Of a DNA stretch of 64,000 bases, positions 12,707 to 26,148 are shown in pieces (the first letter of the stretch is position 1; each line of letters begins with the position of its first letter). The translations under genes were made by a program, and so were the position numbers. This stretch comes from Amphirosellinia nigrospora (Eukaryota; Ascomycota; Sordariomycetes; Xylariales; Xylariaceae): the NCBI GenBank assembly GCA_004123355.1, contig SCHM01000004.1, positions 3,752,316-3,816,315 of the forward strand, written 5' to 3'. A model generated the notes under the pieces. That model was given only the letters and a program-made list of their open reading frames with translations. It did no database searches and had not been told where the DNA came from.

Positions 12707-15483
12707 ATGGTAAGATCTTCCTGCCATAATTATCTGGTTGCGTTCCGCCCCATACAACGTCTTATTGCATAAGCCTTCGTTCGCCGGTGTGCAAACTATT
12801 GACTTGTGGATAGAATAATTCTAATCTGAGAAAACGCCGCCCTCATGGCCGCGAGGGTGCCCCTGCGGTGCCCGTGGTCCATGATCCTTCGTACCCTGCT
12901 ACTTCTACGAGTGTGACTCCCCCCGAGAGCCTCTCGACAAATGAGATAAATATACTTCTCCGGGCTGCCGAAATTCTCAAATGTCCTGTCTCTCACTTAT
13001 ATGACCTTTATAATCGGGGACCTAGTTTGCCACACCCTTACACTCCCAGTTCACCATATAGCGTCTCATCCAAGAGGCCACGCTTAAGTACAGACCTCAC
13101 AGCAATGCCATCTCATGAGAAATCTCCAGCAGTTGAGCAAGACATCTCTGGTCACCCAGATGATGGGTACATGTTGCACATGGGACCTTTAACACAGTAC
13201 CTCACCAGCTTCTCCGCCGTGTGTTCACCCTGCGTAACATGTGAGCCACAAGGTCTGTAGTTGTAGTCCTTGGTCGTCGTAATGCTACAAGGATGCTAAA
13301 TTCCAATTAGGTTACGCCAGTGTACCGGCGGTTAATCAATATGGCTACACTGAGACACGGCCGTACATTGACAACAAACCCCAACCCTCTCACTCAATGC
13401 CTAGCACAATCTCTCAAGCCGCGCCCAGTTTGCTCTCGGGCAACAATCCCATCGTAGCCCAGCAGCCATTCTCCGGTTACACTGGCTTGCAGTTAAACCG
13501 ATCAATGGGCACAGATCAATGGGCGGTTCAACCTACTACCAGTCGCGAAGGAATGGTATATCCTCCGCCCTTAGCCAGCCAAGGGTATCCAGTGCAGCCG
13601 GGGATGCAATCTAGTTCACCTATCTCACCTGGTAATCAGACCACTAGCGTGCCGGCCTTTACTCCTTCGTCACATGAAGGACAAGAAGAGTCTAAGACGC
13701 AGTACAATACCAACCGGTCATATTCTCAAGCTGAGCTAGACGGGAGACGTGTGAATGCGCGGGAATTGGCCTTTGTTCCGCTCAGCCAGAGACCCCAGCC
13801 TGCAAAAAGAGGGCCTTTCAAAAACCTGCATGACAGGGAAAGGACTGCCGAGACCAGAAGGATCGGGAGTTGCATTCGTTGTAGAATGCAACGAATACGA
13901 GTGAGTTAACATGGTCCTGAGTTTGGTTCCCGGAGGGTGATATGGGAACAGCATCTTGCTGACTAGGGTTACCAGTGTGAGACGAACCCGGACGACAAGG
14001 CTGGTACCTGCCTAACTTGCTTGCGGGTATCCAACGTAAAGGTCTGGCGGATGCCATGTCTTCGATATAAGATTACTGACGTGCGGCTATTCAAGCCGGG
14101 CCAAGTAAAAGGCCATGAGTGGACACGACGGTGGGTGGAAGGTGTTCCGGATATTTTACATTGGGCATCAACAGAAACCCGAAAAGTAAAGGTAACTGAG
14201 GGATACACCGAACACGCGGTCGAGCTTCGGGTGAGGCAGTTTGTGCCTCAGGACGGCGATTCGCTCGAACGATCATGGGTGCACGACGGTATCAGGAAGT
14301 GGGTCACGATTCCCGCATACGCAATCGTGAACCTCGAGGAAGCAAAGAGCGCCTATTCCAGTTATATCAGCCGTAGCCTTCCAGAGTGTTGCAGGAGGAT
14401 ATTGGTGGGAAAGGACAAACTGTTAGCGGCAACATATGTGATGGCACTGAAAACTGCGCAGGACCCCATGACCGCTGATAACGAAAAGGAGCTTTTGAAG
14501 AAAGCACTTCAATTGTGGATGGCTGTTCGTATGACTACCAAGTCCACGGTCATCGTGGGAGACGGACGCTAGGGATGAGTCCTGACATTATGGACGAGAC
14601 AAGCCCTCTGCGGGGGAAAATCCCCCTCCCACCAGTCATGGGAGCACAAATCGAGTTAGTTCTGATTCATCAAATCCAGTCTAATCTACGACGGGAAATG
14701 CTCGAGAATTTGCAGACCATTACGCAGGCCAACAAGCAGCATACATGGTTCACGACGTACCTCATCACTTTCATCTTGCTGCATAACGTAGCTCTTCTTT
14801 GTCAGCACGACACCGGATACGCTCGCAAACATGGAATGAAGGTAAGTTGCTCTTCTCAACTCATGTTGAAGAGCTACTACCTTGACTGTCAATGACGTCT
14901 AGGAAAGGTTAGGTAACTGACCTTTGAACTCCAGACTCGTTTTGCAAGAGAGGACATGGTCAGAGAGTACCAGTTGGGTGAGGACTTACTTGACCTCTAC
15001 CATGTAGCGCAAGAGAATGTCTAACGTTCAACCAGGCGCGAACATTTTATTGGCGTATTTCCATTATTGCAACAAAGGTATGAGGCATGCCTGAAGATCT
15101 TGTGTGACAAGCTGCAGGTTGAGATTAACGAATAATAGGCATATACCCATTCTCCGCAGAGTGCAGAGAGCAGGACTTGACGACGCTGGCCGCTCTGAAT
15201 GAGACGAAGGCCCAGTTTATCAGACAAACGAAAGCTCATGTAGGAAAGCACAGTAAGTTGTCCCTATAAAAAAAGCCTGGTCAAGTCCTAGGAATGAGGG
15301 GGCGTGTGCATGTGTGTTGGTGGTGTGGCAATTCATTAATCAGGTGTGAAGGAAGCTACTGACCCAGAACTATTCATAGAAAAATCGTGGACTAAACTTC
15401 GGGAAAGCAATGACTACGAGAACGATTTTTATTATATAAGCCAGCTATACGAGGAGAATTGGATGCCGCAGCCAACGATTTGA
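12707..15483 (+). CDS. Variant Zn2Cys6-type regulator, eight exons
   Basis: A likely nuclear transcription factor of about 741 residues. Exon 1 is only the ATG (12707-12709), followed at once by GTAAGA. Further introns are 12710-12813, 13241-13310, 13901-13975, 14842-14934, 14978-15035, 15078-15138 and 15253-15343; all are GT-AG and rejoin in frame. The first 330 residues are low-complexity, rich in Ser, Pro and Gln. Near residue 330 a basic lead-in (KRGPFKNL) precedes a cysteine cluster read across the third intron, CX2CX6CX10CX2CX12C, wider than the GAL4 form CX2CX6CX6CX2CX6C. The following segment (LRYKITDVRLF, then EWTRRWVEG) and the C-terminal helices look well conserved. The frame changes once near 14561-14570, between VIVGD and TLGMSPDIM, without a splice site; one lost base explains it. 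Targets are unknown. Confidence 0.8.
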
Positions 15484-17458
15484 GTGGTCGCCCAAGCCAC
15501 CCCCTACTCCACACCAGCTTTCACGAGAGATCAGATTTGCATCGGAGAACTATAGGAACCCATTTAGGAAACGATTAGTGTAGATTAATGCTTGGGATCT
15601 AGCAGGATCTAGCTAGATCGGAGAAGCAAGGGATTGAATTGGGTCAGAATTGGGTATGCATTGCATTGAAGCACCAAGGTAGTGTAAACCTAGTATACTT
15701 AGGTTCACTACCTTTGATGAGTACGAGTGAGGGGAACTAAACGCTAGGAAGAAATGGCTTATGAGACTGTCTTGTGTACAGATATTCCCAGCAACTAGAC
15801 ACCCGAATTATGCTCGTACCCGAGTCGCTAGAGGGACAAATAACCAGTCATTTTATCTTTCCATTCACGTATACAAAGGTTTCTGCGCCGTCCCGGCCTT
15901 TGTGCTCGATAAGCCAAGATATGGTTCCGGAATATCAAGTCTTAGAAAGTACCCACCGACCTAACAAAATGATGGGGTCAGGATATACACACCATAGTAT
16001 GTACCCTTTCACATCTGGTCATCAAGCTGCCATATTGATCTGCAGCTGCATCCGTATCTGCGTTTCCGTTTCACTTGTGCCCCGTATTTGCGCTGGCGTC
16101 TCACCTGCGTTCACTCTCACTTTGGCGTTTTCATGTCTGGCCAGACCCTCACCATTTCCCAATATAGGATGGCTCATCAGATGTCTATAGGTATGTGGCT
16201 AGCTCGCCACCCCACCTAGAACGCTTGTATACCGCCGATCACAAAATACCGTGCTGCAGGGGACGAGGATTTGTGATATACGGGCCGGTTCCGGGCTGGA
16301 TCCGATGGGACTGGGCTGCCTTTGACATGTGTCTATGGCAGTTGGATGCATATTGGCAAGGATATGGGTAGCAAGAAGAGCATGCCTCCAGTCCAGCTGC
16401 TTGGGAGCGTTGGAGTGGAGCCGAGTGAAGATTAGCGGGCCAAGTTTATGATCAATCTCGTGAGATTCGTCTGCTCTGTCCCGGCTAGCTGCTCCCTGGC
16501 CTAGCCAAGCTGCCACTTTGAAGCGAGTTCATCTCGATGTGGCGTTCCAGCGTCCCCAGCATATTGATACCTAGGGAAAGGGAAGCGAAACTAGTCTAGT
16601 GTCTTTCGTATTACGAGCCTCACAACGTACCGATATTGACGATTGCCTGTGCCCCTTTACCTTATTCGGTCTTGCTTGGCCGGCATTGTTGCGGCTCAGA
16701 AAGCGGCCGCCTAGGAGTCTTGTGTAACTCTAATTCTTAACTACTTCCCATGAACGTAGTCTGGTATCTCCCAGGAAATCAACAGCTGTTGTCTCATAGT
16801 ACCGTCATCCGAAGGGGTGTCCACGGATGGAGTTGGGCTTCAACGATGCCCGTGTCTATCGTTCTGTCCTACACTACGTCCAACCTTAGTCGGCAACAAG
16901 GTTACTCGGTTACGCCCTCGTCCTTGTCCTTGCTTCGTTGCGTGACAGTGGAGCGTTGGACGGAAGAGTCCTGACACCCGTCACTTCCCGACTCTGGACG
17001 CCAGCCTCACTCCAAGATCCATGTGGCAGTGAGTGGCCCTCTGTCCGTCTGTCTGTCTATCTCTGTTTGTCTGTCTGTATGTTGTCGGAACGGGCTGTCT
17101 TGCTATATATGAACCATGCAGTCTCTCTTCGGGCAGGACCTACGACCTACTCACTACGTCTGAATCCCCCATCCCTTCGTTCACAACTCCCCAAGCACTA
17201 TCATATGGACGTTTGGTCGATCTCTTAACTTATGATATTATACATTTATTAGCCGTTAAAACATTGCTCCTCGATCGACTCAAGTCTCATCCCTTATCTC
17301 CCCATAATCAATCCCTGCACACGAATTCTACCAATATCAGGCTCACTTGCAGCATCTTGGAGATTCTGCTCTTGGCCTGGTCGTCCCTCACTCCCTCCAC
17401 ACAAGGACAATTGGCCTTAAAACACGTCATCGGCACGGACAAATACTCCAATCGCCAA
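15484..17458. other. Intergenic sequence
   Basis: No gene supported. It holds the 3' side of the zinc-cluster gene and the promoter of the oxygenase gene. A TGTC/TGTT-rich tract at about 17039-17080 is simple sequence. An open frame continuous with the oxygenase extends upstream to 17033, but its N-terminal part reads as non-protein-like simple sequence. Confidence 0.5.
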
Positions 17459-18891
17459 ATGGGGGACTTCCAAGTTGCAGGCCCAGTGCTTGCCCCAGGC
17501 CTGAGCCATGTCGGTCTTTCTGTGCCAATGCATCCTTCGCTCCGTTCAAACGCCACTCAAGATACTCTAGTTGATCTGCCGAGCGGCTATCCACTCCGAA
17601 TATGCCACTCGTTCGCATGGACGCCTGCAGACTTCGTGGACGAAGCCAGGTATGTTTACCGTTTATCCGCGGCAGAGCAAACGGAATTGCGCGGGGCCAA
17701 GGATGACTTCAAAGGTACTACTCGTCAAATTTGTAACCTTATTACCAAATCCTTGCTGACTATACTTTCTTTTCTAGCTCAGGAGTTGGATGGGAACCTG
17801 GTCAGCCGGGATAACTTCCCTCTACCGACCCTTGGTCCCAAACTACAGACCCTGGGCGAAGATATCTACAATGGCAAGGGGTTTCATGTTATCCGCGGGC
17901 TCGATCCAAACGACCACTCTGTGGAGGATCTCGCTATTATCCGGTTAGGAATACAGGCGTACATCGCTGAGCAATGTGGTCGCCAAGATCACCGAGGGAA
18001 TATGCTAGGTATTTATACAACCCCGTCATAGACCACCAGAAGGTCAGCTCTAGCTTACTTGGAATAGTGCATATCGTGGCCGATAATTCGTCCGAAATCA
18101 AACTTGGTCATCATCGCCATTCCACGTCGGCCATTGTAGGCGTCCCCCAACCAAATGATATTACGGATTGGGTCTCAACTAACCAAAGAAAAATTCATAC
18201 AGTCGTTTCATAATGAGGAATCGGGTGACGTGATAAGCTGGCTGACTCGCGGCACATCCAAGACTGGAGGCCGATGCGTTCTTGCCCTGTTTACACGATC
18301 TACAACATACTTGCAGCCCATCGCCCGGATGTCATTCGGACGCTGACCAAGTCTGATTGGCCTATTGCGTTGTAAGCCCCCCCTTTCATCCTTCGAGACC
18401 CTGCTAGAGGAAACGGAAGGTCACGAGCGCCATTAACACCATGCCAGCCCGCGCTTCCAGTGTCGTCCGTTAATGTTCTACCACGAGTCCAAGTTGATGA
18501 TGAATTTTGGCCGCACGCCTCTGCTGGGGAATGCCACACACCCCGGCCAGAGCACCTCCCCCGACTCAACGACCGCCAGTACGAGGCCCTCAACCTGGTG
18601 GAGGCCATCGCTCGGGCTCTTCAGATGGAGATCAAGACCTGCAGTGGCGACATGCACTTCATCAACAACTTCACCATCTTGCACCGGCGGGAGGGGTTCG
18701 TTGATGGTGCATCACCGGATGAGAAGCGGCATCTGGTCCGCATGCGACTGCGGAGCTCGACCATGGGGTGGTCCATCCCAGACAGTCTCCACCAAGAATG
18801 GACAGATGCATTCGCAGAGGATGGCCCCAAGACGTGGCACTTGGAGCCGATGCCCGGGGACGCCTTTCCCCTCCGCAAATACACAAACTGA
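17459..18891 (+). CDS. TauD/TfdA-like Fe(II)/2-oxoglutarate dioxygenase
   Basis: A probable non-haem iron oxygenase of about 389 residues, related to taurine-catabolism dioxygenases; substrate unknown. The start is the ATG before GDFQVAG; the frame is open further upstream but not protein-like. Four GT-AG introns are 17715-17777, 18009-18067, 18136-18202 and 18372-18447. GKGFHVIRGLDP and QDHRGNMLVHIV match the fungal branch of the family. Metal ligands are likely His188 and Glu190 in SFHNEESGD, where the family usually has HxD, and His321 in NNFTILHRREG. Arg340 or Arg342 in HLVRMRLR would bind 2-oxoglutarate. Two frame changes without splice sites (near 18290, before TIYNILAAHRPD, and near 18540, before RPEHLPRL) each fit one missing base; the second lies in a CCCC run. 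Confidence 0.8.
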
Positions 18892-21800
18892 TGACGGCAC
18901 AGCACAGTCACCGAGTGGCCCCGGCTGCCCTCGATCTGGGAAAGATACAGACAGAGACAATCATCATGGAGTTCGGGCTCGGAAAATAAAAAAGCAAGGT
19001 CTCACCCCCAAGTTTACAAGCTTACGGTTGGTCTAGGAAAAGTTTCATGGTTATTCCGGTGTGTAGAATGCAACAATATGGAAATTGGCGAAAGACGGGC
19101 GAAGCTGGCATTCCCTTGGCAGTCTATACAACACTCATTTCTCGTTCCTAGTGGTCTGGGTCTATGTGACGGCGGTGAAGGCGCGTGCGTGTAGTGAGTT
19201 ACACCCTTTCAACTGATATGTAGGATTTCACGCCCCTGTAATGGTGATCATGTAAAGTGTACTCGACCCGGCTCTTGGCACCTGGGTCGGTCAGGGTGCG
19301 GGCAGCAGACATGGTAGAACCTTGGGAAATGAGATCTAGATAGAGATAGAGAGAAACTAAGCCTATTTAAGGGTTATTTGTCTGAGTTGACTTATACTGT
19401 GGCGTGTACCTACGTGAAAAATTACCTAACCTGTGTGCTTCGAGGCAGCTTTCCAGCGCCTTGGTACGAAGATATATTGTTGTCGTACTGTATCAACCAA
19501 CTCAGCTTACGTATAATATGAACCAAGACAACTAAGCCACACAAATATATGTCATGTATGTATATACGGAATACTCCGTGTGTAAAACAACGCGCAATAT
19601 TTTGGAGTTGACGTTGACGTCGACCCTTTCCCCTGCCCTACCATGTTGAAGCTGAGGCATAGGCTACTGTGCTTACATGGCTGATCTTGCTCGTAAAAGT
19701 GAATTGCGCTGTGGAGTCGCATTCGAGAGACAGACAAGGTTGCCGTCCCGGGTTCAGGCATTGCACGACGCGTTCCCGATAACGAACCACCCGTTTCCGA
19801 TAACCTGGTTTGCCCAACGGCCCTATCTATTATAGTAGGCAGGCTAATAAACATCCCAGTGTAGATGGAAATGACAGAATCTCTCGAGGCACACCGATAC
19901 GCTTCACAACTTCTGAGATTCAACGAACCCACCCCTGTTTTTGTTTCACCCATGGCTGAACCATGGGTAGTCTCCCACGTCGTATGTACCTTATCTATAG
20001 TCTCGTAAACTAAGGTCATGTCCGGGATCAAGAGGTAACATTGTGCATTGTGCATTGTGCCTCGGACGGCCTGGACTAGACCGTACAGCCAGCATATGTA
20101 CGTCGATGTATATGTGTCCGAGTGAATTCATGTCAGCCAATGTCGAAATCCCGCGCTGGCCAGATTCTCCACACAGTCAGCTACTTACCTTGATACCTGC
20201 GATGCACGTGTACATAAAGGTAGTTGTCTTTCCAAAGGTGTGTGTATCCGGGATGGCATCTTCCAGGTTGCGACAGTTCTTGGATCCAAAACCCACCTGC
20301 AAAACCACTTACCCACTGCACACCTAACAAGACAAACTAAACTCAATCCATCGTTAGCACGGCATTTGGCTGTGTAGGGCATTCAGTTGCCATTGGCCAA
20401 GGGGTTAGGAAATATGAGGACCGTCTCTCTTGCGGGGGAACCCCTGCCAAATGAAGCCATAACGCTTTCGGGTACCATGGCTCGCGTTGCGAACTAATGT
20501 GCTGTTTTGTAGCTACACGATACCTGTTGATGGTGAGCACCGCTCTCCCGGGCAGGCTTGCAGGTTACCATACCACTCGTCTAAGCAGACCATCAGCCCG
20601 AGTTGAGATTGGAGCGTCGCCTCCAGAGCAGCAACTTGATATTGGCGAGGACCACTTGGACTACACTAACCTTAGGTGCAGCGACTGGTAGACGTTTTTA
20701 TCCACATGCATATACTTAGTAGTATACACGCCGGCGATATCTTCATCTGTGTCCTATAGCCGCGCAGGGCGGACAGTACTTATTAAGCCCATGCAACGTG
20801 TACATAGTATAACTACTTCGGTGGAGCGCATTCGACGTGCCTATATGTATATGTGCTGAATTAGGTAAAGCAAGACTACCGCCGATGCCGTGCTAAATGC
20901 TCCTGTAGGGCGGGCGCATATAGAGCGCTTACAAATTGAAGAATTATAGAGAATATCGGATGAATTTGCTGTAATGGCACCGTCATGGTTTCGTAATTTC
21001 AATATTTCATCTCTCGTTTCCTATGCGAGGTTGCTTCTCGCAGCCTCGCAATAATCGTTACAGGCGCATGATGTAAGTTGCCGTATAAGACATGCAGTTA
21101 CGCAGGCCGAACAGTGTTTACTAATCGGTGTAGGCCACACCTCTATTCGGTCGCCGGTTCTTCGCTCAATTCGGAAATCTACCCCTAAGGTTAGGTGCAT
21201 GGCAAAAGAAGCAGATATGATATGTCAAGTAGACCTAGGTATACGCCTGTACCGGAGTCCTCGCCCGGATCCGCGGTGCCAAGACTTATAGAAACCGGGA
21301 CCATTACGAAGGAGATAGCACGATCATCAGATCGATCGCTCGCTCACGTGTTTCTTTAACTACGATTTACTTCCAACTTGGCTTTTTGCACTGTTTTTGT
21401 CTCTGATCATGATGCTGCATGATGCTCCGAAATATTGTTCTCCCTTGAATCGAGCGGCGATCATCGCAAGCATGTCTTTGCTATATTCCTTTCCTTATCT
21501 CTCTTTCTCCTCGGCCCCGCATAGCCGACGTGCTGGATAGCCCATCTATACTGTAGCACACTTTGCTCGGTGGCTTAAGTCCAACAGCCATATACATGAG
21601 GTCAAACTACTGGGCCAGCCTATAGTTCATCGACCAAACTACCAGACATTTCAAATGTCGACTAACATCTACACCTTAGGTCATATCACCGACCATGATG
21701 TATCGTGACCTGTGGACACGATCTTAGTACTGTCTGTATTTTGTTCCTCAGGTGTACGTATGGTTGTCATATTTAGATCGTGATGACTAGAAGCCGAAGA

Positions 21801-24800
21801 GATCCACAGATACAACTTACATACGAAGATTTGAGGCTCCCGGGATTAATGTCATCACAAGGGGCGTTGGGATATATACACAGCCCCACTGCCAATTTGC
21901 TACGCTGATATCGCAAAATAGAAACCAACAGCCAAACGGATCGTATATAACCTCCGATTTCGCTTCATCTTCCCCAAGAGAACTCCCTCGTGAGTGGCCT
22001 AAAACAAAAGATTTTATTAGCTTCTCCCTTTTGTAAGCAATAGTATAATTATAAATGGGTATCGTGACGTTTCAGGCGTTAGATTTGCGCGCCTTGATGT
22101 ACAACTCAATTTTGCTTTCTGGGTTAGGGCGCAAGCTTAAACCGGAATGACATATGCTGCAGTGTGAACATGTCGGTGAACATTGCCATCGCCGGACTAC
22201 CTGAGACTCACAGATCGATCGTAGCTGCATCATGCAACCTTATTATAGCGCGGTACTACGCGATATGACTAAGTCGAATGTTTTGGCAGTATAGGAAGTA
22301 TAGGAAGTATACTTGGCAGAGAGATTCACCGTGAAGCTGCAGGTGGCCAGGTCTTCCAATAACTGAATTATATATTTGCAGCCCATAAATATCAGGATAG
22401 CCGGTAATGTAGATGCATCCATCTATTGGAGGATGCATACATACATACGTACATACATGCGAACCCGGCGTTACCATCAAGCTCCCCGCTCGCGCTACAT
22501 AGGTATGAAGTACACCTCGGCGAGCTGCTGCCGCCGCCGCCGAAACCAGCAGGCGGGCTACATACTTCCTATCCTGTGGATAATGGTGAGCGGGAAATAA
22601 ACCCGAAATTTTTCAATATGATATGTAATATCCGTCGATTTGCGGCGGGTAAACGCTTGACTCACCGCTATACGGGAGGACGCAACACCCGGTCGACTCA
22701 AAGCCCATTATTGTCTTTCGTTAGTCAAAAAGTATCCGTCGGTGGAAGATCATGATAAACAATCAGAATCTGGAACGTGGCTGAGCCAGAAACATGAAGC
22801 TGGCAAGTTCCGACCAGCAGTACCAAGTTGCGTCACTGTGCGGCTTGATATGATCAGCTCGAACAGAAATGTCTGAGACTAGATGACACACCTGAGCTTC
22901 GTCGTTTAATAAGCGCTTTGTACCCAAGCAACTACAACCATTCATCGTCGAGAGGTGAATCAAAATAGCAGTGGATCATGTGGCGCCGGTACCACTTGCT
23001 GCTCTCCCTATAATGTCAAGGGTTAGATATATGATACCCTCATAATACTGTCGTATTGCTTCTTCCGCCCGACAAGGCGGAGCATAAATGTTGATGGATT
23101 TTTTCTGTCTTCACCGGCTGCATCCGACTCCTGATCATGTGTCGATCAGGACATTTCGTAGATAGAATTCACGTGAACTAGCTCAGGCTAATCAGCCAGC
23201 AGACGCACGTATGGTAGGTTGCTTTGCCTAATATACATCTGCAACTGGCCTGGGAAAAGGGTTGAGCAGATATGCATGTAATTCAGCTGGGAAGCCTGAG
23301 CGCCACACGGTACCAGTGGGATTCCGCGGTCCCTTGGTTCCTTGCCCGTCAGAACATGGGCGGAGGCCTTATCCCTTGCAACGGGGAGATACGCGTTAGC
23401 CGCTGGTTATTTCGTTACCGGTCTAACAAACAAGGGGCTGGTGCAGGACTCCTGTCGACACACCGGCGCTCAAATATCTCCAGAGGCAGCTCTCCCGGCC
23501 GTCTCCCGACAATAATAAACAATATTATTATGAAGACTGGGCGGATGAAGGCATTGTATGTCTGCAAGCCCAGGGTTGCAGAGTGATAGCTATCGAATCA
23601 CGAAGAGGGCTGACGTGAGTGGATCGGCGGGAAGTACCATGCTTCGACACGGCTTGTGTGGCAATAATACAACCCAGGTGACCAGTCTTCAACGTGGCAT
23701 CTGAAGACCCCTGGCCGCCACGAGCGGGTAAGGGAAAAAGAAACGGAAGAAGGAGGCTTGGATTCCGAAGTCGAACCAACGTCAACTCGCCAACTCGCCA
23801 ACTACAGTCTGGTTCGGGCTATGAACTTCACCGGTTCCATGTTTCAATTTTGACCACCCTCCTCCTCGCCCCAAACGCCATGATGGAGACGGGAGGAACT
23901 GACCCGTCCGAGACATCGCAGGACATGATATCTTGATTCTATCGCGAGTTAAAAAAACAGATGGTATAGCCCAACCTCACCATACTTCAGATGATCAGCA
24001 TAGATAATATGCTTACAAATGTTGCAAACAGCCAGCCAACAATGATGCATTCTCACCCTCGATGTACCCAACCCACCAAACGAGCCCAATCCACGTTGCG
24101 ACTCCAACATCCACGGATACTACTCGAAAATCTCCAAGCCGCGATGAAAAATAATGAATAAACATGCATTTGAGTCACATGGTCCTAACAAGACGTCTAT
24201 TGCCGCCCAAGCCTATTCACATCGTTATCCCCACGCAAAACCTGTTTTCATGGAATTGGCTCGCTAGGGATTTCCCTGCTTCGACAACTCACCCAAGTTG
24301 GATCGACGGTTTTCTGTGACATCAGTCGGGATTTTGCCTCGGGGGGAAAATAAAATAAAGAATAAGCGGCGAGTATCAATATGTCCATAGTCCTAGGATT
24401 GTAGTGGGGCATATTCTCGAGGCACTCTCTTCAAAGGAGCGGGAGGAGGGCACCGTCGCTGCCACTGATATATCTTCGCTCCAACTCGCCAATATGATAT
24501 CGAGTTTTCCCAAGTACAATTATCGCGAAGTATGGGTCCTAGAAAGCGCACGCTGGGTCCCTCGGTGGCAAACTACCTAGGTAGATATAGCACGCCCGAG
24601 ACCGATGCCGGGTCGCTGTCGTTATTGTAGGGAGTATAATATGAAAACTTGATCATACGTAGTTGGAAGGTTTCTTCTGGGTATCATCATACTTATTGCA
24701 ATACACCCATCACGGCTGATGGGTATGGTATGTGTAGGTACTTTGCCTTGTAACGCTGTTCACATGGCCATTCATAGCTCCTAGAAATTACATTTCTGTT

Positions 24801-26148
24801 GCCGCTAATTACATATCAACTATCTTGGGGGATCAAGCTTATAAACCGTTTGTTGAAAAAGGACCCCTTTCTAATCATTACTTAGCGGAGTTGTTTCTCA
24901 TAGAATATGTATTATCCTAGGGGGCTGGTCTGTATTGTCTGCATATATCGTCGCTGCTGCTCCGATTACCATCATCTAAATATCCGCATGTGCCTTTGGG
25001 ACAAAGAGAATGACTACACGTATATATATCTATCCATACAGTCAGATAATACCTACGGAGATAGCTTCAGACCTCCGCGCAACAACAGATGTCAGTGCCC
25101 TACGTATATGTGGCGTCTGACAGCATATACCTTCACTCTTCCTATGTGTATATTGGTGTATTTTGTATGACGTGTAGACCATAGATCCCCAGCAACGAAA
25201 ATTCAACCCTACATAGTACGATAGCTCTGTCTTCAACAATTGAATATGTCTGACTTGACCCATGCGGTCGTTCCATCGTCTGATGCTATCAGCTATTATC
25301 GCTCAGCAGTACAAGGTAGACAGGCTCCCCTTTACGCAACGACAACCGTCTATCACCTGCTTCGAGTACAGTGCTTATGGCATTCAATATATAACCTCCA
25401 TATTACGCTGCTAAACATTGGCGAAGAATGGACTATTAGTGAGTCATATAGAATTGCCCATTGTATAAAGATATTCCATTTCATATAGCTAACCATTCCA
25501 TATGGTTTGGAAGTCCTACGGAGGAACGTTTACGCCCCAGCCCCGGATATTAGAAACTAAAATCATACACTACGCAACATATATGAGTTGGTTTAAAACA
25601 ATAGTGTAATTAGATAGCCACAAGTGATCGTTGGTCACCAAAATACAGATAGATCGGGCCTGTTGGCACGAGGCTGCTATTATCAGGTGCAGCCAGAATC
25701 GCTGTTGAGGCGTTGGACATCGAACTCCGTCCATTTTACTGCTAGCGATTGTATTTCCGTCCTTGATACCCGCGTTTACGCTTGACCTTAGCTTTTTATG
25801 TGAATACAATTAATTATCGTATGACCATGAGTTTTGAGTAACGACTTTCATTATCGGTATGCAACCATCTCAGCATCGTCTTATAAAGGGAGACAACGAA
25901 ACGATTTGAACGTGACAGTATGATCTCATTATTCATAAAAGATATCGTCGACACTTTATAGTTTAACTATTCCTTTCGCCGGCTCCCCCCTAGGCGAGTT
26001 TATATTGTCTACGCATACATGGTAACTTTGATGGCCACTTGTCAATAGCTCTAAAATTAACAAGATTTAGACTCCATCTTGAGCGAGGGGAGACGACTGC
26101 CAATTGTCATACCTCTCGATTGAAGTCCCAAGATACAATTGCGTGTCG
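18892..26148. other. 7.3-kb stretch without a supportable gene
   Basis: No domain, signal peptide or consistent exon chain was found on either strand. Frames such as 19552-20055 (minus), 22426-22755 (plus) and 23272-23586 (plus) have random-looking products. Composition is mixed to AT-rich, with tRNA, rRNA and mobile-element signatures absent to my reading. One exact TACCTAGGTA palindrome lies at 24574-24583. A non-coding RNA or a gene with very short exons cannot be excluded. Confidence 0.45.

Noticed and set aside
12399-12729. Leucine-, alanine- and glutamine-rich frames
   Set aside because: They are the three translations of the (CTG)14 tract in the leader of the next gene.
16199-16516. 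105-codon minus-strand frame
   Set aside because: No conserved motif, no plausible promoter or exon neighbours.
19552-20055. 167-codon minus-strand frame
   Set aside because: Random-looking composition and no recognisable domain in a gene-poor stretch.
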